Numbered from the stretch's first letter, positions 45,985 through 54,881 are shown. The stretch is DNA of 64,000 nucleotides from Pseudomonas sp. CC120222-01a (GCF_003097235.1 NZ_QEQQ01000002.1:434001-498000), one strand, 5' to 3'. Program-made: numbers and translations. Notes: generated by a model from the sequence alone, not told the origin.

Positions 45985-46001
45985 AGGTCCAGGTTGGTGC
46001 C
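45985..46001 (-). promoter_or_regulatory. NtrC-like activator site of urtABCDE
   Basis: Minus strand GGCACCAACCTGGACCT, matching GCACCA-N3-TGG of the NtrC consensus; centre near -88 relative to the predicted start, a normal distance for NtrC. Confidence 0.45.
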
Positions 46002-46025
46002 CGGGATATTGGCGTGCACAGGATT

Positions 46026-46044
46026 GGGGCTGCTAAGCAGCCCC
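46026..46044. terminator. Hairpin between cycA and the urt promoter
   Basis: GGGGCTGC-TAA-GCAGCCCC, seven bases past the cycA stop on the minus strand. No T-run. It is the same stem as in REP family B tails, without the rest of the element. Confidence 0.5.
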
Positions 46045-46051
46045 AGCAGAA

Positions 46052-47458
46052 TCAGCCGTTACGCACAGCCGAGCGCGGATGACGACGGCTACGCACGAAC
46101 TGGTAGGTCACCGCCAGCAGCAAGAACCAGATCGGCGTCACCACCAGCGCCGAGCGGGTATCCGCCTCAAGGCTCAGCAACACCAGGATGAAGGCGAAGA
46201 ACGCCAGGCACACGTAGCACATGAAGCGCCCGCCCGGCATCTTGTAGCTCGATGCCTGGTGCAGCGCGTCGCGGTGCTTGCGGTACTTCAGGTACGACAG
46301 CAGGATCAGCGTCCAGACGAACATGAACAGCACCGCCGACACGGTCGTCACCAGGGTGAACGCCTCGATCACGTTCGGCACCAGGTAGATCAGCACAGCG
46401 CCGAGCAGCAGGCAGGCGCAGGAGAAGAACAGGCCGTTGGCCGGCACCGAGCGGCTGGACAGCTTCTCGAATGCCTTGGGTGCATCGCCTTCCTGGGACA
46501 GGCCGTAGAGCATGCGGCTGGTGGAGAACACACCGCTGTTGGCCGAGGAGGCCGCCGAGGTCAGTACCACGAAGTTGATGATGCTCGCCGCCGCCGGCAG
46601 GCCGGCCAGCACGAACAGTTCCACGAACGGGCTCTTGCCCGGCACCACGTCGCGCCATGGGGTCACCGCCATGATTGCGATCAACGCCAGTACATAGAAC
46701 ACGATGATGCGGATCGGGATCGAGTTGATCGCCCGCGGCAGGGTGCGTTCGGGGTTCTTCGCTTCAGCCGCGGTGGTGCCCACCAGCTCGATGCCGACGA
46801 ACGCGAATACGGCGATCTGGAAACCGGCGAAGAAGCCCATCAGGCCGTTGGGGAACATGCCGCCGTCGTTCCACAGGTTGGCCAGCTGAGCAGTGCGCCC
46901 GCTTGGCGAGGTGAAGCCGGTGATGACCATGTACAGGCCGGTGGCGACCAGGCCGAGAATGGCGACGATCTTGATCAGGGCGAACCAGAACTCCAGTTCA
47001 CCGAACATCTTCACGGTCACCAGGTTCAGCGACAGCAGCACCGCCACGCAGGTCAGCGCTGGTATCCACTGCGGCAGGTCCGGGAACCAGAACTGCGTGT
47101 AGGCAGCGATGGCGACCACGTCGGCGATGCCGGTGACCACCCAGCAGAACCAGTAGGTCCAGCCGGTGAAGTAGCCTGCCCACGGGCCGAGCAGGTCGGC
47201 GGAGAAGTCGATGAACGATTTGTAGTTGAGGTTCGACAGCAGCAGTTCGCCCATGGCGCGCATGACGAAGAACAGCATGAAGCCGATGATCATGTAGACG
47301 AAGATGATCGACGGCCCGGCCAGGCTGATGGTCTTGCCCGAGCCCATGAACAGGCCGGTGCCGATGGCGCCGCCGATGGCGATCAGCTGGATGTGGCGGT
47401 TGGTCAGGTTGCGCTGCAGATGGTGTTCATCTGGCGCGGTGGGAGAAGTTTGCGTCAT
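46052..47458 (-). CDS. cycA: D-serine/D-alanine/glycine transporter CycA
   Basis: 468 residues, twelve membrane helices of the APC family. NLTNRHIQLIAIGGAIGTGLFMGSGKTISLAGPSIIFVYMIIGFMLFFVMRAMGE is nearly the same as E. coli CycA as I recall it, as is YFTGWTYWFCWVVTGIADVVAI. It imports glycine, D-alanine, D-serine and L-alanine with protons. Start ATG at 47458 has AAGGGAATG upstream (spacing about 10); a TTG one codon earlier is the alternative. It is monocistronic and transcribed in the same direction as urtA, with the sigma-54 region between. Confidence 0.92.
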   Translation of the reverse strand: MTQTSPTAPDEHHLQRNLTNRHIQLIAIGGAIGTGLFMGSGKTISLAGPSIIFVYMIIGFMLFFVMRAMGELLLSNLNYKSFIDFSADLLGPWAGYFTGWTYWFCWVVTGIADVVAIAAYTQFWFPDLPQWIPALTCVAVLLSLNLVTVKMFGELEFWFALIKIVAILGLVATGLYMVITGFTSPSGRTAQLANLWNDGGMFPNGLMGFFAGFQIAVFAFVGIELVGTTAAEAKNPERTLPRAINSIPIRIIVFYVLALIAIMAVTPWRDVVPGKSPFVELFVLAGLPAAASIINFVVLTSAASSANSGVFSTSRMLYGLSQEGDAPKAFEKLSSRSVPANGLFFSCACLLLGAVLIYLVPNVIEAFTLVTTVSAVLFMFVWTLILLSYLKYRKHRDALHQASSYKMPGGRFMCYVCLAFFAFILVLLSLEADTRSALVVTPIWFLLLAVTYQFVRSRRHPRSAVRNG

Positions 47459-47580
47459 CAAGCTGCATTCCCTTGGAAGGTCGGTCTTCTTGTCGGAGGT
47501 AGCCGATTAGGCTAACACGCTCGTGCCAGATCGGGGCGCGACAGATCGACTCGACTTTTGGGTAGCAGCTGTTCTCCTGT

Positions 47581-47618
47581 GCCGGCCTCTTCGCGGGCGT
47601 GCCCGCGAAGAGGCCGGT
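47581..47618. repeat. REP palindrome (family A, compact)
   Basis: GCCGGCCTCTTCGCGGGC-GT-GCCCGCGAAGAGGCCGG, a nearly perfect single palindrome in which two half-elements meet without the CTCCCACAGG part. It lies between cycA and the copper operon end. Confidence 0.85.
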
Positions 47619-47634
47619 GCAGGTTGAAGCGCGA

Positions 47635-49002
47635 TCAGGCGTTGGCCAGCACCCGGCGGCGCCTCACCACCAGGCTATCCACCACCCACATCACCACCAT
47701 CGACACCCCCACCAGCGGGAACATCACGCCCAGCACCAGCATCACCCCCACAGCCGTCTTCCAGCGTGGCAGGTCATGGCGCAGCGGCGGCACGCCCAGC
47801 CCACCCTCGGGCCGGCGTTTCCACCACATCACCAGGCCGCTCACCGAACCCAGCAGGATCATCAGGCACACCAGCAGAATGATGATCTGGTTCAGCGGCC
47901 CGAACATCTTGCCTTCGTGCAGCATCACGCCCAGTTCGGTAGCGCGAGCCACCGGGCTGTAATCCTGCCAGCGCACATCGGCCAGTACCTTGCCGGTGTA
48001 CTGGTCGACATGCAGGGTCGCATCGTTGCGCGGGTCGTCGGCGAACACGGCGATGGTGTACACGCCTTCGGCCGTGGTCGGCGCGGTGATGCTGTAGCCC
48101 GGTTCGACCTGGCGCGAAGTGGCGATGTCTTCAACCTGCTGCAGGCTCACCTGAGGCGCAGCCGGTGCACTGTCCATCATGTGATGCCCGGCATGTTCGG
48201 CATGCGCGCCGGATTGCGGCATCGGCGTGTTCTCCATCGCCCACGGCACGGTCTGGCGGTGCGCGCTGTTCAGCTCGCGGGCTTGCTGATCCGACTTGGG
48301 CACGTCATTCCACATGGCCGCCGGGAAGCGGTTCCACAGATCGGCGTACTGCTTGCCCCACATGCCGGTCCAGGTCATGCCGCTGACCAGCATCAGCAAC
48401 AGCAGGGCCGAACCCCAGAACCCGGTCACCGCATGCAGGTCGCGCCAGAACAATCGCCCTTGCGCCGCGAACCGTGGCCACAGCACGCCGGCACCGTTAC
48501 GCCCGCGTGGCCACCACAGGTACAGGCCGGACACCACCAGCACGATGCCCCAACCGGCGGCCAACTCAACCAGGCGGTCACCGACCGTACCGACCATCAG
48601 CTCGCCGTGCAGGGCGCGGGCGATGGCCTGCAGGTTCTGCTTGCCGTCCTGCTCGCCAAGGATCTTGCCGCTGTACGGGTCGACGAACACGTTCAGCTCG
48701 CGGCCACCGTCATGCACCACGAACTGCGCGCTGCGCTCGGCATTGATCGGCGGCAGGTACTGGCCGACATGGCCTTTCGGGTAGGCCTGGCGCACTTCGG
48801 CCAGCAGTGTGTCGGCGCCCTGTCGATGATGGCCGGCTTCGACCACCATCAGGTCACGGTACAGCAGCGGGTCGAGCTGCGGCTTGAACAGGTAGATGAT
48901 CCCGGTGATCGCCAGCAGGATCATGAACGGGGCCACGAACAGCCCCGCATAGAAATGCCAACGCCAGGCCAGGTTATAGAAGTTGATGCGTGTTCCTCTC
49001 AT
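47635..49002 (-). CDS. PepSY-associated TM protein (metal-linked)
   Basis: 455 residues with about four membrane helices and a large periplasmic loop holding PepSY domains. Helix 1 is FYAGLFVAPFMILLAITGIIYLF; ETVERL-type loop contains a His/Met-rich stretch PMPQSGAHAEHAGHHMMDS near residue 255, which could bind copper. Proteins of this type are found next to TonB receptors and are thought to reduce or release the imported metal. It follows the OprC-like receptor gene in the same direction, with 58 bases between. The family is clear, metal is inferred from neighbours. Confidence 0.82.
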   Translation of the reverse strand: MRGTRINFYNLAWRWHFYAGLFVAPFMILLAITGIIYLFKPQLDPLLYRDLMVVEAGHHRQGADTLLAEVRQAYPKGHVGQYLPPINAERSAQFVVHDGGRELNVFVDPYSGKILGEQDGKQNLQAIARALHGELMVGTVGDRLVELAAGWGIVLVVSGLYLWWPRGRNGAGVLWPRFAAQGRLFWRDLHAVTGFWGSALLLLMLVSGMTWTGMWGKQYADLWNRFPAAMWNDVPKSDQQARELNSAHRQTVPWAMENTPMPQSGAHAEHAGHHMMDSAPAAPQVSLQQVEDIATSRQVEPGYSITAPTTAEGVYTIAVFADDPRNDATLHVDQYTGKVLADVRWQDYSPVARATELGVMLHEGKMFGPLNQIIILLVCLMILLGSVSGLVMWWKRRPEGGLGVPPLRHDLPRWKTAVGVMLVLGVMFPLVGVSMVVMWVVDSLVVRRRRVLANA

Positions 49003-49060
49003 GGGAACCTCCTGTTTGACCAGCTGATGGGCGCGCCCGAAGCCGCGCCCGTTGTTGTTG

Positions 49061-51118
49061 TCAGAAGCTGAAATCGACCTTGGTCCAGAAGGTCCTGCCT
49101 GGCTCGTTCACCGGCTGTGGGTCATTGGCCGGGTAGCCGAACCCGGCATTCCCGGCCAGGTTCAGGTGCTCGGCGTAGGCCTTGTCGAACAGGTTGTCGA
49201 CCCCTGCGCTGAGCTTGAGGTTGTGGTTCACCTTGTAGGCGCCATTGAGCGAGAACACGCCGAATCCGGCGCTCTTGTCGTAGTCCTTGCCGACCACGTT
49301 GCCCTGGTTTTCGGCGATGCGGTTCTGCTCCGCCGCCAGGCGCCACAGGGCCCCGGCGCTCCAGCTGTCGCGGCTGTAGGTCAGGCCCAGGCGGCTTTCC
49401 AGCGGCGGCATCTGTGGCAGTGCCTTGCCATCGCTGCTGTTTTTGCCCCAGGCGTAGGCCAGGGTGGCATCGGCCTTCCAGCGCTCGGTGAGCTTGTAGG
49501 CCGCGCCCAGTTCCCCGCCCATGATGCGGGCGTCGATGTTCTGTGCCTGGGAGGTGCTCATGCCCATCATCCCGGTGCGGTAGTCGAACAGGATGTAGTC
49601 ACGGATCTGCCCGACATAGCCCGAGGCCCAGGCCTCCAGGCGCTCGTCGCGGTACTGGATGCCGAAGTCGAGCTGGGTGGTCTTCTCTGGCTTGATGCCG
49701 TCGAACGCGTTGGCCGCGCCGGGTGGTGCCAGCTTGGGCGAGAACAGCTCCCAGTAGTCCGGGAAGCGCTCGGCGTGGCCGAGGCCGATGTAGGTGGTGG
49801 CGGGGATCGCCGCCAGGTCATGCTCGTAACGCACGAAGCCGCTGGGCAGCGTGTCGGCGCGGGTGTCGCCTTGCGTGGCGCTGCCCTGGCGGAAGTCCCG
49901 GGCCGAGGCACGGTCCAGGCGGGCACCGGTGATCAGCCGGTCTTCGCCGGTGGCGTACCAGGTGAGCTCGCCGAAAGCACCGTAGTTGTGGAAGTCGGCA
50001 TCCTTGGTCCAAGGCTGGCCCTTGTGCGCATCGACGCCCATGCCGCCGCGCTGGCGGTGTTCGTTGGTCTGCGCGTCGATGCCGCCAATCAACTGCACAT
50101 CGGCCCAGCGCCAGGTGGCCTTGAGGCGAGCGCCCAGCGTACGGCGGTCGACGTTGCTGACCATGGGCATGCCCATCATGCCGGTGCCTGATGGCGTGCG
50201 CAGGCTGTAGTTGTCCATCACGTGGTCGGCGTAGTTGTAGTAGACCTGCGCCTCGACCTTGTCGAGCACCTCGCCGAGGTTGGACTTTTCAAAGCGCAGG
50301 CCCAGGCTCTCGCGCTTGAACTGCGAGCCGTCCATGCCACGGCCGGCGTAGCGGGCCTCGCCGTCACCCTTGCCGGCGGTGAGTTCGAGCAGTGTGTCCT
50401 GGTCGGGTGTCCAGCCCAGGGCCACGTCGCCATTCCACTTTTCCCAGCGCGAAGGCACGGTGTCGCCGTTGCCATCCTCGTAATCGTCCGAGTGCGACTG
50501 GTTGCCGACGAAGCGCGCATAGCCCTGGCTATTGCCGGCCGCAGCATCGAGCACCTTGTCGAAGCGGCCATTGGAACCGGCCAGCAAACTGGCGTTGACC
50601 CGGCTGCCGAGGGTGCCGAACTTTTCCGGCTCACGTTCGAAGAGGATGGTACCCGCCGAACCACCAGGCCCCCAGATCACGCTTTGCGGGCCTTTGATCA
50701 CGGTCAGGCGGTCGTAGGTTTCCGGTGCAATGTAGGAGGTCGGGGCATCCATGCGGTTGGGGCAGGCGCCGAGCATCACGCCGCCGTTGGTGAGAATGTT
50801 CAGGCGCGAGCCGAACATGCCGCGCAGCACTGGGTCGCCATTGGTGCCGCCAGCGCGGATGGCGGAAAAGCCAGGGATGGTTTTCAGGTAGTCGGCCCCA
50901 TCGCTGGCGGGCACGGGTTGGCGCGGGTCCTTGGGGTTGGTGACCACGGTCAGTGGCGAACTCGGCGCAAGCGCGGTGATCACCGTTGGGCTCAGCTCGG
51001 CCTCAGGGCCTTCATGGCCAGGTTCGGCAGCCAGGGCCATGGGCGCGAGCAGCGAGCCGCACAGCGCGGCGAATGTCCCTCGCAGGGAAGAAGCTAAAAC
51101 AGGGGTGCAGCCGGACAT
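49061..51118 (-). CDS. oprC: TonB-dependent copper receptor (OprC/NosA type)
   Basis: 685-residue outer-membrane receptor. Signal peptide MSGCTPVLASSLRGTFAALCGSLLAPMALA; a TonB-box-like ELSPTVITA near 41; plug domain with GTNGDPVLRGMFGSRLNILTNGGVMLGACPNRMDAPTSYIAPE, close to OprC; and a 22-strand beta barrel ending WTKVDFSF. The conserved plug Cys and Met-rich segments (GMMGMPM, residues near 315; GMMGMS near 520) fit Cu(I)/Cu(II) uptake. Next to PCuAC and DUF2946 genes, which supports copper. The PepSY gene follows 58 bases downstream. Confidence 0.9.
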   Translation of the reverse strand: MSGCTPVLASSLRGTFAALCGSLLAPMALAAEPGHEGPEAELSPTVITALAPSSPLTVVTNPKDPRQPVPASDGADYLKTIPGFSAIRAGGTNGDPVLRGMFGSRLNILTNGGVMLGACPNRMDAPTSYIAPETYDRLTVIKGPQSVIWGPGGSAGTILFEREPEKFGTLGSRVNASLLAGSNGRFDKVLDAAAGNSQGYARFVGNQSHSDDYEDGNGDTVPSRWEKWNGDVALGWTPDQDTLLELTAGKGDGEARYAGRGMDGSQFKRESLGLRFEKSNLGEVLDKVEAQVYYNYADHVMDNYSLRTPSGTGMMGMPMVSNVDRRTLGARLKATWRWADVQLIGGIDAQTNEHRQRGGMGVDAHKGQPWTKDADFHNYGAFGELTWYATGEDRLITGARLDRASARDFRQGSATQGDTRADTLPSGFVRYEHDLAAIPATTYIGLGHAERFPDYWELFSPKLAPPGAANAFDGIKPEKTTQLDFGIQYRDERLEAWASGYVGQIRDYILFDYRTGMMGMSTSQAQNIDARIMGGELGAAYKLTERWKADATLAYAWGKNSSDGKALPQMPPLESRLGLTYSRDSWSAGALWRLAAEQNRIAENQGNVVGKDYDKSAGFGVFSLNGAYKVNHNLKLSAGVDNLFDKAYAEHLNLAGNAGFGYPANDPQPVNEPGRTFWTKVDFSF

Positions 51119-51184
51119 AGTGATTCCAGTCGATCAGTCATGAGTGTGCGCGAAGCTTCCTGGCTCCGTGCGATAACGGTGGTG

Positions 51185-51610
51185 TCAGACGCTGATCGAA
51201 AGGGGCGGAGCGCGGCTGCGCGCACCGGGGAACACGGCCTGCCGGGCGTGGCCCTGGCGCGTGGGAGCGGGGATGAGGGTGGGGGGAGCTGTGCTGGCGA
51301 CGCTGAGTGGGCTAAGGGTTTGCGGCAGGGCTGGGCAGTTGAACAGCAGGCTGCAGTAGCCGCACTTTTCCCACATCACATGCAGCTGGCCATCGTTGCC
51401 GTGGCCGTGATGGGCATCACTGCCTGCAGGCATGGACATCGACATGTCCATCGGCATGTTCATGCCGGCGTGGTGGTCCATCGGCATCGACTGGGAAACC
51501 AGTGGGCCGATGAAGATCATCCACATGGCGAACAGGCTCAGCCAGCCGCCACCGACGCGCCTGCGTTCAGGGCGGGGGGTACGGCTGAGGCTGTTGCGCG
51601 GCAGGCTCAT
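51185..51610 (-). CDS. DUF2946 family protein, Met/His-rich
   Basis: 141 residues. A hydrophobic segment near 25-45 is followed by a Met/His-rich stretch (MPMDHHAGMNMPMDMSMSMPAGSD) and a CGYC-type pair, the DUF2946 pattern also annotated as unknown-function proteins in copper loci. The Met/His run resembles copper-binding loops. It lies between the PCuAC gene (25 bases upstream) and oprC (66 bases downstream), in the same operon. Function not known; a role in copper binding or delivery is inferred from composition and location. Confidence 0.8.
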   Translation of the reverse strand: MSLPRNSLSRTPRPERRRVGGGWLSLFAMWMIFIGPLVSQSMPMDHHAGMNMPMDMSMSMPAGSDAHHGHGNDGQLHVMWEKCGYCSLLFNCPALPQTLSPLSVASTAPPTLIPAPTRQGHARQAVFPGARSRAPPLSISV

Positions 51611-51635
51611 GCTGGCGAGCGCCTGTCAGCTGGCG

Positions 51636-52121
51636 TCAGTGTGCGTGTTCGTGAGCCTGGGGCTGGTCCGCCGGTGCCTGCTTCTGTACGGCCACGTCGA
51701 CAGTGATGTCGCCAGCCTTTTCGAAGTGCAGGGTCAGCGGGAAGCGCTTGCCGTCGGTAAGCAGGCTGCGGTCCTTGGGCTGCATCAGCATCACGTGGTA
51801 AGCGCTGGGGGCGAACACCAGGTCTTTGCCGGCGGGCACCGCCACGCTTTGCACCTGCTGCATCTTCATCGCGCCGCTGGCGCTCATGGCGTGCTCATGC
51901 AGCTGTGCGTCATCGCTGATCGGGCTGTTGACGCTGAGCAGGCGGTCATCGGCCTTGCCGTTGTTGTGCACGACGAAATAGGCGGCGACGTTAGGGGCGT
52001 TGGGCGGCAGTTGCAGCGACCACGGGTGAGCGATGTGCAGGTCACCCACGGTGTATTCATGGGCATTGGCGTAGGCGCCGGGCAGCAGCAGGGCAGCCAG
52101 TACAAGAGCTTGCTTGAGCAT
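51636..52121 (-). CDS. PCu(A)C copper chaperone
   Basis: 161-residue periplasmic protein with signal peptide (about 1-21) and the PCuAC fold. The copper site is visible as His in EHAMS and Met, then MKMQQ and the HVML (HxM) near residue 115. PCuAC proteins insert Cu(I) into the CuA/CuB centres of cytochrome oxidase, or serve in copper acquisition. A His-rich tail QPQAHEHAH ends the protein. It is flanked on both sides by DUF2946 genes. GTGAGT lies upstream of the ATG. Confidence 0.88.
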   Translation of the reverse strand: MLKQALVLAALLLPGAYANAHEYTVGDLHIAHPWSLQLPPNAPNVAAYFVVHNNGKADDRLLSVNSPISDDAQLHEHAMSASGAMKMQQVQSVAVPAGKDLVFAPSAYHVMLMQPKDRSLLTDGKRFPLTLHFEKAGDITVDVAVQKQAPADQPQAHEHAH

Positions 52122-52167
52122 GGTGAGTCTCCGATCTGTTCAGGTTCAGGCAGACAGCGTGATGAAC

Positions 52168-52557
52168 TCAGGCCAGCGGAGAGGCACGGGGATTGAGCGC
52201 AGGCCATAGCTGGCGCGGCGTGGGTTGGTAACTGGCGGGTGGCGGCTCGCGCCCGGCCAACAGCGTCGGCGGGTTGTGCAATTGCGGCGGATAACCCGGC
52301 AGGGCCAGCAGTGGTGCAGCGCCCGAACAGCACCAGCAGTGCTGCATGTTGGAGTGCTGATCGCTTTGGCTGCCGAGGTCGATCTTGGCCAGGGCCTGAA
52401 CATCGACCTTGGCCTTGCCAGCCACGCTGGAACAGAAAGCCCCCCACAGCAGCTGCTCAGCCGGGCCTTTGGGCGCGGCAGAAGACAGCGGCATGGCCAG
52501 CAGGTTGAACAGCACTGCTAGGCAGGCTATCCAGGCAATGTGCCGACGTGGGGGCAT
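52168..52557 (-). CDS. DUF2946 family protein, second copy
   Basis: 129 residues. Starts MPPRRHIAWIACLAVLFNLLAMPLSSA, a signal or membrane anchor, then a periplasmic stretch with a NMQHCWCCSG cluster of Cys, His and Met. First gene of the copper operon, preceded by a -10-like TATACT (minus strand, 52600-52605). Divergent in sequence from the downstream DUF2946 gene: it has CWCC rather than the Met-rich loop. Function unknown; likely metal-linked. Confidence 0.78.
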   Translation of the reverse strand: MPPRRHIAWIACLAVLFNLLAMPLSSAAPKGPAEQLLWGAFCSSVAGKAKVDVQALAKIDLGSQSDQHSNMQHCWCCSGAAPLLALPGYPPQLHNPPTLLAGREPPPASYQPTPRQLWPALNPRASPLA

Positions 52558-52640
52558 GGAGAGATCCGGTCAGGAATCGTGGGCGGTATTGTAAGGCGGA
52601 GTATAGGTAAAAATGGTGGGGTGCGGTGAAGTGACGCAGT

Positions 52641-52748
52641 CTGGGGCTGTTTTGCAGCCCATTCGCGGGCAAGCCCGCTCCCACAGGGGCCGCACAATGC
52701 CTGAACATGTGCGGTCCCCGTGGGAGCGGGCTTGCCCGCGAAGAGGGT
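52641..52748. repeat. REP pair (family A)
   Basis: Inverted copies of ATTCGCGGGCAAGCCCGCTCCCACAGG with GGGGCTGTTTTGCAGCCC flanking the first. Between the copper operon promoter and the QmcA gene end. Confidence 0.9.
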
Positions 52749-52758
52749 CAAATCAATC

Positions 52759-53613
52759 TCAGGCCTTGTTGCGGCCCATCAGGCCGCGCACGGTTTCCTG
52801 CAGGTCTGCTGGCAGCACCACAACCTTGGCATTGTTGCTGCTGGCCAGGTTCTCCATGGCGCCCACATAACGCTCACCCAGCAGGTACATGGCGGGTACG
52901 GTTTCGTTGCCCACCGCTTCCTTGACCAGCGAGATTGCCCGCGCCGAGGCCTCGGCCAGGTTGATCTGCGCTTCGGCGTCCAGCTTGGCCGACTGCAAGC
53001 GTGCTTCGGCTTCGAGGATCGCAGCCTGCTTGGCACCTTCGGCGCGGGTCACGTCGGCTTTACGCTCACGTTCGGCGGCCGCCTGGCGTTCCATGGCCAG
53101 CTGCATGTTCTCCGACGGCTTGATGTCCTGGATCTCCACCGAACGCACGGTGACGCCCCAGTCTTCGGTCTGTTCGGACATCGCTTCACGTAGACGTGCC
53201 TTGATCTGTTCGCGGCTCGACAGCGCCTCGTCCAGGTCCATGGCACCGACGATGGCGCGCAGCGAGGTCATGGTCAGGCTGGTGACGGCGAACGAGAAGT
53301 TCTGCACGCCGTAGGAGGCCTTCTGTGGGTCGACCACCTTGGCGAAGCACAGGGCGTTGGCCACGATCACCGCGTTGTCCTTGGTGATGATTTCCTGCTC
53401 CTGCACGTCGAGGATGATGTCCTTGGTCGGCAGGCGATAGGCGACCACGTCCATGTACGGGATGACGATGTTCAGGCCCGGCTTGAGGGTGTTGTGGTAG
53501 CGGCCCAGGCGCTCGACGATCCATTCCTCGCCCTGGGGCACGATGCGCACCCCCTTGAACACGGTGATCAGGACGAACAGGGCGAGGGCGCCGACGACGA
53601 TGAGACTGGTCAT
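52759..53613 (-). CDS. qmcA: SPFH/stomatin protein QmcA
   Basis: 284 residues: one N-terminal membrane anchor (MTSLIVVGALALFVLITVF), a SPFH domain (KGVRIVPQGEEWIVERLGRYHNTLKPGLNIVIPYMD) and a coiled coil (RQAAAERERKADVTRAEGAKQAAILEAEA). QmcA is a membrane scaffold or quality-control partner of the FtsH protease. It follows the NfeD gene by 27 bases, forming the usual nfeD-stomatin pair. The REP element begins 10 bases after the stop. High confidence on family, moderate on role. Confidence 0.92.
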   Translation of the reverse strand: MTSLIVVGALALFVLITVFKGVRIVPQGEEWIVERLGRYHNTLKPGLNIVIPYMDVVAYRLPTKDIILDVQEQEIITKDNAVIVANALCFAKVVDPQKASYGVQNFSFAVTSLTMTSLRAIVGAMDLDEALSSREQIKARLREAMSEQTEDWGVTVRSVEIQDIKPSENMQLAMERQAAAERERKADVTRAEGAKQAAILEAEARLQSAKLDAEAQINLAEASARAISLVKEAVGNETVPAMYLLGERYVGAMENLASSNNAKVVVLPADLQETVRGLMGRNKA

Positions 53614-53640
53614 GATGCAAACTTCCTTTTAAATGCCGAT

Positions 53641-54078
53641 TCAGGCCCGGACGACCCGGGCGGTATTGCCTTCGATGGCGACGAGGCGCACACGCTCGCC
53701 TGCCGGGATGTCGCCGTCGGCGACGCAGGTCCATTCCTCGTTGCCGAGCAGCGGCTTCTGGAAGCGCACGCGGCCTTTCTGGAATGGCGAGACGCTGCTG
53801 GTCAGCAGCCCGACTTCACCGATCACGCTGTCGGCAGTCCAGCGCACGTCCGGTTGCTTGCGCTTGAACAGCTTGAACCAGAGGAACGTGGTCACCGAGG
53901 AGAACAGCACCCACAGCAGCACCTGCATGTCCAGCTGCAGGGCGGGGGCGGCCAGGGCGATGAGCGAGACCAGCACGGCACCGATGCCGAACCAGATGAT
54001 GAAGAACGTGGGCAAGACCAGCTCGAGCAGGATCAGGCCGATACCGAAGACCAGCCAGATCCACCATTGCATTTCCAT
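53641..54078 (-). CDS. NfeD family protein
   Basis: 145 residues with two to four membrane helices (WWIWLVFGIGLILLELVLPTFFIIWFGIGAVLVSLIALA) and a C-terminal OB-fold domain (GEVGLLTSSVSPFQKGRVRFQKPLLGNEEWTCVADGDIPAGERVRLVA). NfeD proteins pair with stomatins in membrane quality control. Start ATG at 54078 is preferred for its place just before the first helix; the ORF is open further upstream but not conserved. GGAAGG lies about 10 bases upstream. Confidence 0.9.
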   Translation of the reverse strand: MEMQWWIWLVFGIGLILLELVLPTFFIIWFGIGAVLVSLIALAAPALQLDMQVLLWVLFSSVTTFLWFKLFKRKQPDVRWTADSVIGEVGLLTSSVSPFQKGRVRFQKPLLGNEEWTCVADGDIPAGERVRLVAIEGNTARVVRA

Positions 54079-54199
54079 ATGAACGACGCCTTCCGGAGGG
54101 GAGGCGCAAAGTCTAAAGCGCACAGTGGGCGAATGGCCACTTGGAAATTTCTGAGCGTTTCGTTGCCGATGAGGAGGAGGTGAGTAGGAAATTTCCGCG

Positions 54200-54616
54200 T
54201 TAGGTCTGGCCTGGATTGACCAGCCAGTCTTCAACTCTCAAACCTGGCACTCGTTGAAATTCACGCAGGTTGTTGGTTACGAGCACCAGCCCCCGAGCCC
54301 GGGCATGGCCAGCTATCAGCTGGTCGAATGGGCCGATCGGTGTGCCAGCCAGTGCTAGTTCTGCACGTAGTTGGCCACTGTGCTCGGCAGCCTGGCTATC
54401 GTAATCGAGTACTTCCAGGCGGGCAGCGAAGCCTTCCACTATCGAAAGATTGCGCTCGGGGTGTGCTGATTTCTCTGCGCCGTACACCAACTCCATCAAC
54501 GTAACGGTACTGATTGCCATCTGACCATGGTGGCGGTTGAAGGCTTCACGAACCAATTGTGGCTTGTTCTTGATAGTGAAGATGCAGATGTTCGTGTCGA
54601 GCATGTACCTGAGCAT
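54200..54616 (-). CDS. vapC: VapC family PIN-domain toxin
   Basis: 138-residue PIN-domain ribonuclease. Acidic active-site residues: Asp7 in YMLDTNICIF, Glu in ISTVTLMELVYGAEKS near residue 43, Asp in GPFDQLIAGHARA near 98, and the NNLREF end motif. VapC toxins cut RNA such as initiator tRNA or rRNA. Start shares a base with the vapB stop (TGATG), giving coupled expression. It belongs to the SltC/VapC-2 type often found in pairs with AbrB-like antitoxins. Active or decayed status cannot be told, but all key residues are present. Confidence 0.92.
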   Translation of the reverse strand: MLRYMLDTNICIFTIKNKPQLVREAFNRHHGQMAISTVTLMELVYGAEKSAHPERNLSIVEGFAARLEVLDYDSQAAEHSGQLRAELALAGTPIGPFDQLIAGHARARGLVLVTNNLREFQRVPGLRVEDWLVNPGQT

Positions 54617-54846
54617 TAAAACCCTTCGCGTTCCTGGTCGGCAGGTTGATCACGGCTGGCCATGAAGTCTGCACTTGCGTCGTTGCCGTCAAACCAGCTG
54701 TCCCATGCCTCCCCAGCTGGGGTGATGATGCGGGTTCGCCCCACGGCAACGATGTCTACGCGGGTCACTTCATCGGGAAGGGCAACGGATTTCGGCAAAC
54801 GGATGGCCTGGCTGCGGTTACTTTTGAAGACTGCACCTTGCTCCAT
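54616..54846 (-). CDS. vapB: VapB family antitoxin
   Basis: 76-residue AbrB/MazE-type antitoxin starting MEQGAVFKSNRSQAIRLPKSVALPDEVTRV; the N-terminal part is the DNA-binding swapped-hairpin domain and the C-terminal tail (WFDGNDASADFMASRDQPADQEREGF) binds VapC. AAGGAGG directly precedes the ATG at 54846; 21 more open codons upstream overlap the operator and are rejected. It shares one base with the vapC start. Probably autoregulates at the palindrome 54897-54921. Confidence 0.92.
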   Translation of the reverse strand: MEQGAVFKSNRSQAIRLPKSVALPDEVTRVDIVAVGRTRIITPAGEAWDSWFDGNDASADFMASRDQPADQEREGF

Positions 54847-54881
54847 GATAGGCCTCCTTGGAAGCAGCAAACTGTGACTGG

